33,614 nt of DNA, taken from assembly GCA_018818855.1 (NCBI GenBank), contig JAHIRI010000076.1, positions 1 to 33,614 of the forward strand, read 5' to 3'. A model generated the notes under the pieces. It was given only the letters and a program-made list of their open reading frames with translations. It made no database searches and was not told where the DNA came from. This stretch comes from Patescibacteria group bacterium (GTDB lineage Bacteria > Patescibacteriota > Patescibacteriia > XYB2-FULL-38-15). A program made the position numbers and the translations under genes. Positions 22,140 through 30,759 of the stretch are shown piece by piece. Each line of letters opens with the position of its first letter. The stretch's first letter is position 1.

Positions 22140-22543
22140 ACAATTTCTTTTTTAATTTTTTCCCCGATTTCTTCCATTTCCCCCTCTTTATATTCTTTTC
22201 TGGACCATGGCTCTAAACCATCATTTTCAAACCGCGGAATAATATGCCAGTGCAAATGCGGCACAACTTGGCCGGCGATCGCGCCGTTATTTTGCCCAAC
22301 ATTAAAACCCTTCAAATCAAGTGCTTTCGTAATTCCCTGGGCAACTTTTTTTATCGTAAGCATTATCTCTTTCAAAATTTCATCGCCGCCGTCAAGCAAA
22401 TTTTCAAAATGCTCTTTAGGCACAACAAGCGTATGTCCGGGATTTGCCGGGTTAATATCCAAGAATGCCACGGTTTTATGATTTTCATAAACTTTTACCG
22501 ATGGCACTTCCCCATTAATTATTTTGCAAAAAATACAATCCAT
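22136..22543 (-). CDS. HIT (histidine triad) family hydrolase
   Basis: A 135-residue protein of the HINT branch, which hydrolyses nucleoside phosphoramidates and AMP-linked compounds. It begins MDCIFCKIINGEVPS, the standard start with a C-x2-C zinc pair, has INPANPGHTLVVPKEHF, and the triad H96-x-H98-x-H100 in VVPHLHWHIIPR. Length is typical. It overlaps the following cupin by 4 bp and lies 4 bp after a small membrane protein. Confidence 0.95.
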   Translation of the reverse strand: MDCIFCKIINGEVPSVKVYENHKTVAFLDINPANPGHTLVVPKEHFENLLDGGDEILKEIMLTIKKVAQGITKALDLKGFNVGQNNGAIAGQVVPHLHWHIIPRFENDGLEPWSRKEYKEGEMEEIGEKIKKEIV

Positions 22544-22547
22544 ATTT

Positions 22548-22748
22548 TTATTCTTTAATTTTTTGTTTATCTAATAGTATTGTCAGGATACCAGAAATTA
22601 ATGGAATTATCAAGAGTAAATTAAAGCTGATATAAAAACTTACAAACCCCGGCTCAAACCACTCCAAAAGACCAAAAATAGTAAGGGTGATAAAAGAAAT
22701 CACAAACGCGTCTCTGAAAATTCTATAAAAAAATTCTTTTATTGTCAT
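22548..22748 (-). CDS. small two-helix membrane protein
   Basis: A 66-residue protein, unknown family. Two hydrophobic helices (AFVISFITLTIFGLLEWF and FYISFNLLLIIPLISGILTILL) are joined by a short loop, with basic residues at both ends (FFYRIFR, DKQKIKE). The ATG at 22748 overlaps the preceding gene by 4 bp, which supports that it is translated. Confidence 0.7.
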   Translation of the reverse strand: MTIKEFFYRIFRDAFVISFITLTIFGLLEWFEPGFVSFYISFNLLLIIPLISGILTILLDKQKIKE

Positions 22749-23338
22749 AAAATTATATTCAGTCGTTCAATTATCTCCTCTAAAACCCTGTTGGCTACTT
22801 CTTTTTCTGTCATTGGCTTCCGAATAAAAAGTGCTCTAATTTTATAAATTTGAATATCGCCCGCTAAAAATCCTGGCGCGGAAAATCCAAACCTAAACTT
22901 TTTCCCTTCGGGAGAAAGTTTCCCTAATTCAAAAATTTCCGTTTTTGTCTGAAGAGCTCCGGCAGTCGGCGGCAATTCCCGAAAATCGAAAACCCAAGAA
23001 TCTTTATCTGCAAGACCGCCGAACTTAAACGGCACATCTCTTGAATTTTTATATCTTATTGTCACGGCCACTTCCGAGAAATTGCTATTTGGACTTAAAT
23101 CAAAATAAACTGGCTCATCTTTTAAAACCCGATAAACTTCCTGGTCGGCATCTTGTTTAATCTCCGAAACACGATCCTTTGGATAAAGTTTGGAAACAAA
23201 CGGTGACTCGCGAGCCATATCATAAGTCGCCTCCATTCTTCCGTTCGGCGCAATCGCTTTTGCAGCAAGCCACCCAAAAGTAATAATGGGAATAAAGATT
23301 AAAATCACGCGAATAAATTTATGCCAAAAAGAAAACAT
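22745..23338 (-). CDS. membrane-anchored protein of unknown function
   Basis: A 197-residue protein with one N-terminal transmembrane helix (FIRVILIFIPIITFGWLAAKAI, about 8-29) and a soluble remainder that should face outward. The soluble part is beta-rich (EVAVTIRYKNSRDVPFKFGG, DSWVFDFRELPP, KKFRFGFSAPGFLAGDIQIYKIRALFIR) and ends in a helix. I do not recognise the family. It lies 3 bp after the large GT-C gene and overlaps the two-helix protein, so it probably works with the GT-C enzyme, perhaps as a partner subunit. Confidence 0.75.
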   Translation of the reverse strand: MFSFWHKFIRVILIFIPIITFGWLAAKAIAPNGRMEATYDMARESPFVSKLYPKDRVSEIKQDADQEVYRVLKDEPVYFDLSPNSNFSEVAVTIRYKNSRDVPFKFGGLADKDSWVFDFRELPPTAGALQTKTEIFELGKLSPEGKKFRFGFSAPGFLAGDIQIYKIRALFIRKPMTEKEVANRVLEEIIERLNIIL

Positions 23339-23341
23339 AAT

Positions 23342-24967
23342 CTATTTTAAATACTTCAATTGATAAAGCGTTTCCGCCCCGAAATTTTTTATTTCAACTA
23401 TTTCTATTTCTTCACGATTTATTCTGCCGTCATAAAGATAATCCATTTCCTTTTCCGCCAAAGGCAAACCATAATAATAAAGCGGCAAAATTTTTGCGAG
23501 CTCGGGAATTGCGGTGTAGGTGCTTTCTTCGCGAAGCGGAGTAATTACCCGATGCTCCGGAAAAAATATTTTGTCAGCGCGGTCGACAATGATCACAGCT
23601 TCTGAAGGAATTGTCACGTTCACCGTTTCGGCAATCGCGGCATAGTCCCAAACATTTTTATAAATATAAGCCAATCCGTCATTTTTATCAAAAAATGTAA
23701 GATTCACTCCAAAAAGAATAAAAATTAAACAAAGCAGGGCGGCAAAAAATTTTTCTTTCAGGGGGCGGATAAAATCAACCAACTTTATAAGAGTAAACGC
23801 AACGAGCGGCAATGACAAAATATAAATCGGCAGCCAATAGCGCGCGTAAGATGTTCCGATCGACGCCTCTTTCGCCGGATTATCATAAAAAAACCAACTG
23901 CCATAATACAAAAATAAAAACAAAGAAATAAATCCGCCGAGCGACAAATAAACTATAATTTTTTTATCCAATTTTCCGGCAACCAATTTTTTTATAAAAA
24001 CTGACGCGCCAAAAGCCGCGGGAATGGCAAACCACCAAAACATTCCGACAAAATACGTGGAGAAATTTTTCAAAACATTTTTAATCTGGAGACCGAAGGG
24101 AAAAATAAATTTCAAGGCCGTAGCAAACCACGCCGTTCCCCCGCCGACCGCCGCACCTTGCCCCAAATTATAAGCTGTTGTGAACGGATCGCCGTAAATC
24201 ATCCGATTATAAAGAAAGACTGGAACAAAAGCTACGCCCGCGGAAAACAAAAAAATAGCTACCTCAGACCATTTTAAATTTTTTCTATAAATTAAAAATA
24301 ATAAAAACAACGCCGCGCCAACCCAAATTACCTCTGACAACCGGACAGCCATGGCCAAACCAAAAAACAAACCGGACAAAACAAAATTAACATAATTCCA
24401 AGATGCCGTTCCCGGTTTTTTACGACCCACTAAAAAATAAAACCCCGCGAGCAACAATGAAACAAATAAAACATTCGGAAAAAATCCGCGGCTCGCGTAA
24501 TACCAAAAGGCCGGATGAACCAAAAGCAAAAAAGAAGACCAAAGAGCAATCCGCCGGTCAAAAATACTTTTTACAATTCCGTAGAGAAAAAAAACTGCCG
24601 CACCGGCAAAAAACGGCGTGAGCCACCAAATCACACCTAACGTAAAAATTTTTGCCAACCAACCATAAATTAAAATCAATCCGAGAAAACTCCCGGGAAT
24701 AAGATTTCCGCCCGCTGTCGTAATGCTTCGAGGATGGATTATCCCTCCGGTCGTAAGATTCAACGGCTCAAAAACTTTTAGCGACCCCTCCGCAACATAA
24801 TTTTTTATAAAAAAATAATTAGCCGCTTCGTCCGGCGAATTAAACTTAGCCGATTCAGCCGCCGTCCCTAAATAAAACCAAGAATAAATAAAGAAAAAAA
24901 TAACTGCCAAAAAGATTAGCCCCGCCTCTGCCCTATTTTCCTTTATCCATTTTGTGATAGAATACAT
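23342..24967 (-). CDS. polytopic GT-C glycosyltransferase (GT39/ArnT-like)
   Basis: A 541-residue membrane protein with about 12 hydrophobic segments and a short soluble C-terminal part. The first outer loop carries FNSPDEAANYFFIKNY, the acidic D-E pair expected for lipid-phosphate-sugar-dependent GT-C enzymes of the dolichyl-phosphate mannosyltransferase/ArnT type. Such enzymes take a sugar from polyprenyl phosphate and attach it to a target outside the membrane. First gene of the unit that continues with the 197-aa protein, HIT, cupin and Nudix genes, and divergent from the 711-aa membrane protein across 50 bp. Confidence 0.82.
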   Translation of the reverse strand: MYSITKWIKENRAEAGLIFLAVIFFFIYSWFYLGTAAESAKFNSPDEAANYFFIKNYVAEGSLKVFEPLNLTTGGIIHPRSITTAGGNLIPGSFLGLILIYGWLAKIFTLGVIWWLTPFFAGAAVFFLYGIVKSIFDRRIALWSSFLLLVHPAFWYYASRGFFPNVLFVSLLLAGFYFLVGRKKPGTASWNYVNFVLSGLFFGLAMAVRLSEVIWVGAALFLLFLIYRKNLKWSEVAIFLFSAGVAFVPVFLYNRMIYGDPFTTAYNLGQGAAVGGGTAWFATALKFIFPFGLQIKNVLKNFSTYFVGMFWWFAIPAAFGASVFIKKLVAGKLDKKIIVYLSLGGFISLFLFLYYGSWFFYDNPAKEASIGTSYARYWLPIYILSLPLVAFTLIKLVDFIRPLKEKFFAALLCLIFILFGVNLTFFDKNDGLAYIYKNVWDYAAIAETVNVTIPSEAVIIVDRADKIFFPEHRVITPLREESTYTAIPELAKILPLYYYGLPLAEKEMDYLYDGRINREEIEIVEIKNFGAETLYQLKYLK

Positions 24968-25017
24968 AAAAGTAAGTCTTTTTACTTTCTATTTTCTAGA
25001 TCTCACTTGCTAACCAA

Positions 25018-27153
25018 ATGACTCTCAGATTACCTTATTGTATCATCATTTCTTTGATTTTAATAGTCGGCTTGCTCGGCAATTTTTTCCTTTGGGAAAG
25101 CCCGCTTATCGGCCTGACCTTCGGTCCGGCTTACCTTATTTTTTACGGATTTTTACTGGGTTTTATCCTCTTCCGCGGCCGGCCTGATCTTTTTAAATTT
25201 ATCTACGGACTTTTATTTTTTATCGCCGGTCTTTCTCTTTTTGGCGCCCTGATTTACTTTTTTTATAAATTAAATCCTTTGGCGCTCGGAACGCTTGTCC
25301 TTCTCCCGCCGTTTGTCCTTCTCCCCTTTTTACGTTTTGGAAATCATCCTGAATCAGAAAAACATTTCAATCCCCTCCAAATCAATCCTCATATTTTACG
25401 GACGACGCTGCTTCTAGCGGCATTTATTTTTTTAACGGTTCTAAACGTCCGCTATCTTTTGGCCGGGGGCACAGTGGAGGCCATCCGCAGCCCCTGGAAA
25501 ATTTTACCTTTTGATTTTTTCCTCACTTATTTTGCCGCCACCCTCGTTCTCCTATATTTTGTTTTAAAAAGCCAAAAAGAAGGATTAAATTTAATTTTAA
25601 TTTCCGCCCATACTTTTGTCACAGTCGCCCTCGCGCTTTTTGTCTACCGTATCGGCTATGGCTTTGATCCTTTCATCCACCAGGCCACGGAAAAAATTAT
25701 TCTCACCCAGGGTTTTATTTTACCAAAACCATTTTATTATCTAGGCCAATATTCGCTTGTTGTATTTTTGGCAAAAATTTTTCACACGTCAGTCGTCTGG
25801 GTGGATCGCCTGCTTTTGCCGACCTTGATTTCTGTTTTTCTTCCAGCCACAATTTATTTTTCTCTTCGGCCGTTTACCGAAAGAAACAAAACTCCGGGCG
25901 CAAGTTTGGCCGCCCTTTTTATTTTTCTTCTGCCCTTCACTTCTTTCCTTGTCACAACGCCGCAGGGTCTGGCTAATTTTTTTCTTCTTATTATAATTTT
26001 CTTCGGCATTCTTGTTTTGCGCCGTGAATTTTCCCTCGCCGCTCTTTGGTTTTTGGGCTTTGTTACACTTTTAACCCATCCTCTGGCTGGCATTCCTGCG
26101 TTAATTTTTCTACTCCTTCTCACTGTTTTTACTTTTTTCAAAAAACAGCAGGGAATTTTTGAATTTGTCCGCCATGTTGTTTTTATAATGAGTACAATTC
26201 TTGCCGCCGTGGCCATTCCTCTCGTTTTTCTCGCGACGCTTTTTTTACTTAGAGGCCCGGCCTCAATTATTTCTTTAAAAACGATCGCAGGCGCAGGAAA
26301 TCTCCTTGGCGCGCTTGGCTGGTCAATGTCAATTTGGGTAAATCATTTTCGTCCCCTCTATGATTTGGTCTACACCTATGGAGAGATTATTCCTTTTATC
26401 CTTCTTGCCGTCGGGCTCGCCGGCTATTCTTTATTCAAAAAAACTCTACCAACTGTTTTAGTATACCTCACTGCTTTTTCCGCCCTGATTACAAACTACG
26501 CTCTCTTAAAACTTTTTGTTGATTTTCCTTCACTCATCAAATACGAGCAAGGAATTTATCCCGGTCGCGTTTTGGAAATAAGTTTTTATTTTCTGATTCC
26601 CCTTTTTCTCTTTGCTCTTTATAAATTTTTTGAAAAGTTGATGGAAGGCAAGAGTCGCGGACTGAAATTCTTTTTTATTTTAATTTTTTCCGTATTTTTA
26701 ACTTTTTCTCTTTATTACTCTTATCCCAAAGACGACGGCGAAGATTATCCGATCGACCGCGGATATTCTGTTTCAATTTTTGATTTAAATACTGTTCATA
26801 AAATTGACGAAGATGCCGCCGGTGCGGACTATGTTGTTTTAGCTAATCAAAGCGTTTCTGCCGCGGCAATAAGAGAATTTGGATTCAATAAATACTACGG
26901 TCCATATTTTTATTATCCAATTCCGACCGGCGATCCGCTTTATCAATATTATTTGGATATGGTTTATCAAACGCCCTCGCGCGCCACAGTTGCCGAAGCC
27001 GCCAATTTAACCGGCGCAAAAACAGTCTATTTTGTCTTAAATAAATACTGGACTGATTCAGATAAAATCTTAGAATCCGCTCGCCCCACTGCCGACGAAA
27101 CCATAGAAATCGGCAACGGAAAAATTTGGATTTTCAAATATCAATTAAAATAA
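25018..27153 (+). CDS. large polytopic membrane protein, GT-C-like
   Basis: A 711-residue protein with about 14-16 hydrophobic segments, then a soluble C-terminal portion from about residue 575 (DDGEDYPIDRGYSVSIFDLN...). A conserved-looking outer loop near residue 215 reads YGFDPFIHQATEKIILTQG, reminiscent of the first acidic loop of GT-C glycosyltransferases and oligosaccharyl transferases. No exact family is recognised. A glycan transfer role is inferred from topology and from the divergent GT39-like gene. The short 50-bp divergent spacer contains a small inverted repeat AAAGTAA/TTACTTT (24969-24988) but no clear promoter. Ends at a plus-strand terminator. Confidence 0.75.
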   Translation: MTLRLPYCIIISLILIVGLLGNFFLWESPLIGLTFGPAYLIFYGFLLGFILFRGRPDLFKFIYGLLFFIAGLSLFGALIYFFYKLNPLALGTLVLLPPFVLLPFLRFGNHPESEKHFNPLQINPHILRTTLLLAAFIFLTVLNVRYLLAGGTVEAIRSPWKILPFDFFLTYFAATLVLLYFVLKSQKEGLNLILISAHTFVTVALALFVYRIGYGFDPFIHQATEKIILTQGFILPKPFYYLGQYSLVVFLAKIFHTSVVWVDRLLLPTLISVFLPATIYFSLRPFTERNKTPGASLAALFIFLLPFTSFLVTTPQGLANFFLLIIIFFGILVLRREFSLAALWFLGFVTLLTHPLAGIPALIFLLLLTVFTFFKKQQGIFEFVRHVVFIMSTILAAVAIPLVFLATLFLLRGPASIISLKTIAGAGNLLGALGWSMSIWVNHFRPLYDLVYTYGEIIPFILLAVGLAGYSLFKKTLPTVLVYLTAFSALITNYALLKLFVDFPSLIKYEQGIYPGRVLEISFYFLIPLFLFALYKFFEKLMEGKSRGLKFFFILIFSVFLTFSLYYSYPKDDGEDYPIDRGYSVSIFDLNTVHKIDEDAAGADYVVLANQSVSAAAIREFGFNKYYGPYFYYPIPTGDPLYQYYLDMVYQTPSRATVAEAANLTGAKTVYFVLNKYWTDSDKILESARPTADETIEIGNGKIWIFKYQLK

Positions 27154-27160
27154 GACTCAA

Positions 27161-27189
27161 ACAAAAAACCGTCGGAAAACTTCCGACGG
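27161..27189 (-). terminator. minus-strand terminator at the convergent junction
   Basis: CCGTCGGAA / TTCCGACGG perfect 9-bp stem (27169-27189), 3-base loop, followed by TTTTTT on the minus strand. It closes the glycosyltransferase operon that ends at 27302. Confidence 0.85.
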
Positions 27190-27195
27190 CTACTC

Positions 27196-27223
27196 GCCAC
27201 CAACTCGCTTGGTGGCTTTTTTT
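27196..27223 (+). terminator. plus-strand terminator after the 711-aa gene
   Basis: GCCACCA / TGGTGGC stem (27196-27202 with 27210-27216), loop ACTCGCT, then seven T. Confidence 0.85.
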
Positions 27224-27258
27224 ATTTTTAACTCCACCCGAAGGCGAAATAAATTTAT

Positions 27259-27307
27259 GGCCTGAGCTTGTCGAAGGCCCTTCGACTCCGCTCCGCTACG
27301 CTCAGGG
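27259..27307. repeat. REP-like palindrome, CCTGAGCTTGTCGAAGG type
   Basis: CCTGAGCTTGTCGAAGG (27261-27277) followed by CCTTCGACTCCGCTCCG and CTACGCTCAGG, giving inverted ends CCTGAG/CTCAGG and GTCGAAGG/CCTTCGAC. This sequence type is known as a dispersed intergenic palindrome in many bacteria. The TGA stop of the minus-strand glycosyltransferase (27302-27304) lies inside its right end. Confidence 0.75.
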
Positions 27308-28492
27308 AATATATTTTATTAGCTGTTGGATATAATTTTCAATCCCAAAATCCTCTACCGACTTTGCGGCTACTTGCCGCATTTTTTGTAATTCGTCGCG
27401 GCTTGCGGCGGCGTGCTTTAAAACACGCGCTAAATCTTCGGCGTTACCGGCCCGAAATGTAAATCCGTTTTCACCGTCTTTCACTAATTCCGCCACGCCT
27501 CCGATTTTTGCGGCCAAAACCGGCACGCCGGCAGCTAAACTTTCGTAAATCACACTCGGTGAATTTTCGTAGCAAAGCGACGGAACAACCGTCAGATCAA
27601 CTAAATTAAAAATCTTCACCGCTTCTTCGCCAACCAACTTTCCGTGAATCACAAATCGGCTATCTAGACCGACCATTTTTTTGAGCGTCTCCATTTTCGA
27701 TCCATCACCGGCGATATGAAGTTTAAAATCAATATCTATCTCTTTCAAAACATCAACTAAAAACAAGCTTCCTTTATGCTCTTCTATCTGACCAAGATAT
27801 AGAAGTTTTAAAATACTGTTATCCATCGGAATACCGGCCGGATAAATCCGCTCCACTGGGTTTGGCAGCACTTCTTTTTTTGATTTTTTGAAAAATCCCT
27901 TTTGCGCGTAAAAATCCAAAAGCCATTTTGACGGCGAAACAACGACATCCGGTGAATTAAACAATAACCGACAAATGGCTTCATAAATTTTTCGAAGCCA
28001 TGTCCTTTGCTCCCAATTATTTTCTTTACCCCTCAAAATCAAACCGCTCGGCACAGCCAATTGCACATCATGAAGCGTGTGAATATGTTTAATCCCAAGC
28101 CCGCGGATCATGCGCGGCAATAAAAACCCGATTCCCATTAAATTGTGCGTTATTACAACATCGGGTTTTTCTTCTTTTAAAATCTTTTTCACGACAGCGC
28201 GGCTGTGACAATTAAACATATCCAAAAAATGCCACTTCACGCGCCAAAGAACATTATGTTTATGGCCATCCAGATAATAATAAATATTGGCCGGATAAAA
28301 TCGATAAACTTTTATTCCATTCTCTTCGGTCGCGGCGGGTTTAAAACTTTTTCGTCCAGACCACTGTTTTGTGGAAATAACAAAAACCTCATGACCAGCG
28401 GCGGCTAAACCTTGCGCCACCCGTTCGGCAATTTTCTCTGCTCCCCCGCGATAAATCGGCGGATATAAATTTGAGATGAGACAAATTTTCAT
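27302..28492 (-). CDS. glycosyltransferase family 4 (GT-B), last gene of the operon
   Basis: A retaining GT-B glycosyltransferase, 396 residues from the ATG at 28492. It starts MKICLISNLYPPIYRGGAEKIAERVAQGL, the acceptor-domain signature of family 4. The donor domain has LLYLGQIEEHKGSL and the E-x7-E motif in ENSPSVIYESLAAGVPVLA. A start at 28504 (four residues longer, MTKN) is possible in frame and would overlap the previous stop as ATGA, but those codons lie in a repeat, so 28492 is preferred. Cytoplasmic; sugar specificity unknown. Confidence 0.9.
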   Translation of the reverse strand: MKICLISNLYPPIYRGGAEKIAERVAQGLAAAGHEVFVISTKQWSGRKSFKPAATEENGIKVYRFYPANIYYYLDGHKHNVLWRVKWHFLDMFNCHSRAVVKKILKEEKPDVVITHNLMGIGFLLPRMIRGLGIKHIHTLHDVQLAVPSGLILRGKENNWEQRTWLRKIYEAICRLLFNSPDVVVSPSKWLLDFYAQKGFFKKSKKEVLPNPVERIYPAGIPMDNSILKLLYLGQIEEHKGSLFLVDVLKEIDIDFKLHIAGDGSKMETLKKMVGLDSRFVIHGKLVGEEAVKIFNLVDLTVVPSLCYENSPSVIYESLAAGVPVLAAKIGGVAELVKDGENGFTFRAGNAEDLARVLKHAAASRDELQKMRQVAAKSVEDFGIENYIQQLIKYIP

Positions 28493-28499
28493 ATTTTTG

Positions 28500-28584
28500 G
28501 TCATTGCGAGGAGCCGAGCGACGAAGCAATCCCATTGTCATCAGCGGAATGAGATTGCCGCGCACCTACGGCGCTCGCAATGAC
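28500..28584. repeat. REP-like palindrome, GTCATTGCGAG type, copy 2
   Basis: Perfect 11-bp inverted ends: GTCATTGCGAG (28500-28510) and CTCGCAATGAC (28574-28584). The interior has GAAGCAATCCC and GAGATTGC as in copy 1. It encodes the last ~27 residues and the stop of the upstream glycosyltransferase. Confidence 0.85.
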
Positions 28585-29682
28585 ATTCTCCAACTTCTCC
28601 CCCACTTTTTTTAAATCATATTTTTCCAAAACTATTTCCCGGCCATGCTTGCCAAAATCTTTCGCCTCTTCCGGATGATCTAAGAAATAGTTTATTTTTT
28701 TTGCCAACTCTTTGGCGTTGCCCGGCATTACTGTAAATCCATTTACACCATATTCAACTACACTCCGCACGCCAGGAAGATTTGAAGCAATAACTGGTTT
28801 ACCACATGCCGCCGCTTCAATTAAAACTATGCCAAACGCCTCAGACTGATCAAGCGAAGGCAAAACCACAACATCTGCCAGATTATAATAATTGGGTAAA
28901 TCTTCCGCCGCCACCGACCCGGCAAAAATTACTTGATCGCCTAAATTCAATCCTTCTACCATTTTTTCATAATGCGACCGAAGATCGCCGTCGCCCACCA
29001 CTAAAATTTTTGCGTTTTTAATTTCTGCTTTTGCTTTTATTAAAACTTCCAAACCTTTAAAATAATGTGCCCGATCTAGACCACCGACAAATAAAACCGT
29101 CCGTCCTGCGGCCAGACCAAATTTTTCCGCAAGATCTTGCCGCGGCTCGGCTGGTGTAAATTTTTCCGCATCCACGCCAAAGGGCACTTCAAAAAACTTC
29201 TCCGGATTTTTTTCTAAAATATTTTTGGTGTTTGAATTTTTCGCGTAATCCAACGAGGAAACAATAATTTTATCCGCCCGGCCCAAAATTTTTGGCATCC
29301 AATTTTTCGTGTGCCAACGAAATAATTTTCCAAGCCACCCGCTTCCCACAACATCATGATGATAAGTTATTATTAATTTAAATTTTCCCCTTACAACTTC
29401 TGCTCCTCCAAAAAATGGATAATGAAGATGGACTACATCGAAGCCATTTAATTTCCACCAAAGTTGCGGAAGAAAAGCCGCGTTGCCATATTTTAAAAAC
29501 GGCCTCAAGCGAAAAAGGCGGAAATTATTTTCTTGTTCTTTATTTTTTTCTCCCGGCCGACGCGGCACAAAAACTGAAATATCATGACCGCGACGCGCCA
29601 ATTCCCGCGCTTCAGTATAAGCCGCTGTTCCAATTCCGCCGCGATACGGCGGAAAAACCGGTGAGACAATCGCGATTTTCAT
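28501..29682 (-). CDS. glycosyltransferase family 4 with repeat-encoded tail
   Basis: A 393-residue GT-B glycosyltransferase. N-terminus MKIAIVSPVFPPYRGGIGTAAYTEARELARRGH, then FVGGLDRAHYFKGLEVLI at the domain junction, and the E-x7-E motif in SEAFGIVLIEAAACGKPVIAS. The family part ends around KKVGEKLENV; the last residues (IASAVGARQSHSADDNG...) are translated from the palindromic repeat at 28500-28584 and are probably an added tail without function. The leader has TAAGTT before the ATG. It follows the GT2 gene by 3 bp. Confidence 0.9.
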   Translation of the reverse strand: MKIAIVSPVFPPYRGGIGTAAYTEARELARRGHDISVFVPRRPGEKNKEQENNFRLFRLRPFLKYGNAAFLPQLWWKLNGFDVVHLHYPFFGGAEVVRGKFKLIITYHHDVVGSGWLGKLFRWHTKNWMPKILGRADKIIVSSLDYAKNSNTKNILEKNPEKFFEVPFGVDAEKFTPAEPRQDLAEKFGLAAGRTVLFVGGLDRAHYFKGLEVLIKAKAEIKNAKILVVGDGDLRSHYEKMVEGLNLGDQVIFAGSVAAEDLPNYYNLADVVVLPSLDQSEAFGIVLIEAAACGKPVIASNLPGVRSVVEYGVNGFTVMPGNAKELAKKINYFLDHPEEAKDFGKHGREIVLEKYDLKKVGEKLENVIASAVGARQSHSADDNGIASSLGSSQ

Positions 29683-29685
29683 AAC

Positions 29686-30744
29686 TTACCAAAAAATTAA
29701 CTGACGAATAATCTTCCAATAAACATTGAGGACTGGATTTACAAAATATTTTAAAATGGGGTTGGCGATTTCTTGAAACTCTAATTTCCCAACAATTAAT
29801 TTCGCCAACTGCCTGTCCGACACCTTTCTTAACTTCACCTTTGTCTTTTTATTTTTAATCATCCGTTGCCAATTCTTCCAGTGGAAAAAATATCCATAAA
29901 CTTTCAACTTTGTCGTAAACAATCCGCGAAGCGCCGCGTAAAAAAGCAGTCCCAACTCCATAACGAAAAATGCCGGAAAAATTAAAATCAATGTGCCAAG
30001 CCGAAAATTTTCAAACATCATAATCAACCGATTTCGCTCCATATAATAAAACTGCAAAATACTCCGGGAGAATTGATATTTATGAAACATTACTGATTTT
30101 TCTGTAAGAACTATTTTATATCCCGCCTGCCGAATCCGCCAGGACAAATCCGTATCCTCGTGATACATAAAAAATTCTGGATCGAAAAGCCCTACTTCGC
30201 GCAAAACTTTTGCAGGATAAATAGCAGCCGCTCCTGATGCGTAGAAAAACTGTCTTGCGACCGGTATTTCTAAATCAGAAATTTTTTCTCCATAACCTTC
30301 GCAAAATCCAAATCCCAAAAAATGCATCTCATTTCCCAACGAATTAATTTTTTCCGTTTCCGGATGAAGCCGGATTAATGATTGAACTGCGCCAATATTT
30401 TTATCTGCCTCAGCCGCGGTGACTAACTCTTCCAACCAACGCGGATCGGCGATTGTGTCCATATTAAAAAGAACTATGTAATCATAGTTCGCATCTATCG
30501 CCTTTTGCATGGCCAAATTACTTCCCAAAGCAAACCCAGTATTTTTTTCTTCCAAAATAATTTCCGCTTCCGGCGCAGTTTCTCTCAAATATTTTTCGGT
30601 TTCAGCTGACGTTGCATTATCAACTATAAAAATCTTAAAGCTATCCTTGGGATAGCTTTGCTTACGTAGACTCGCGATACATTCCGGCAGATATTTTTTC
30701 GCGTAGTCTTTATAATTTATGAGAATAACTGCAACTCTTGGCAT
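29686..30744 (-). CDS. glycosyltransferase family 2, rhamnosyltransferase-like
   Basis: A 352-residue inverting GT-A enzyme. VAVILINYKDYAKKYLPECIASL opens the nucleotide-binding fold. The metal motif is in FNMDTIADPRWLEEL, and the acceptor/catalytic segment is MYHEDTDLSWRIRQAGYKI, typical of the rhamnosyltransferase/WbbL-like group. A hydrophobic stretch near LGTLILIFPAFFVMELGLLFYAAL suggests membrane association in the C-terminal half. The product of the rml genes, dTDP-L-rhamnose, is a reasonable but unproven donor. Confidence 0.9.
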   Translation of the reverse strand: MPRVAVILINYKDYAKKYLPECIASLRKQSYPKDSFKIFIVDNATSAETEKYLRETAPEAEIILEEKNTGFALGSNLAMQKAIDANYDYIVLFNMDTIADPRWLEELVTAAEADKNIGAVQSLIRLHPETEKINSLGNEMHFLGFGFCEGYGEKISDLEIPVARQFFYASGAAAIYPAKVLREVGLFDPEFFMYHEDTDLSWRIRQAGYKIVLTEKSVMFHKYQFSRSILQFYYMERNRLIMMFENFRLGTLILIFPAFFVMELGLLFYAALRGLFTTKLKVYGYFFHWKNWQRMIKNKKTKVKLRKVSDRQLAKLIVGKLEFQEIANPILKYFVNPVLNVYWKIIRQLIFW

Positions 30745-30759
30745 AAATTAACTTACAAT

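Noticed and set aside
27126..27335. 69-aa plus-strand frame containing LWPELVEGPSTPLRYAQG
   Set aside because: This peptide is the usual false translation of the CCTGAGCTTGTCGAAGG palindrome; the frame also crosses two terminators.
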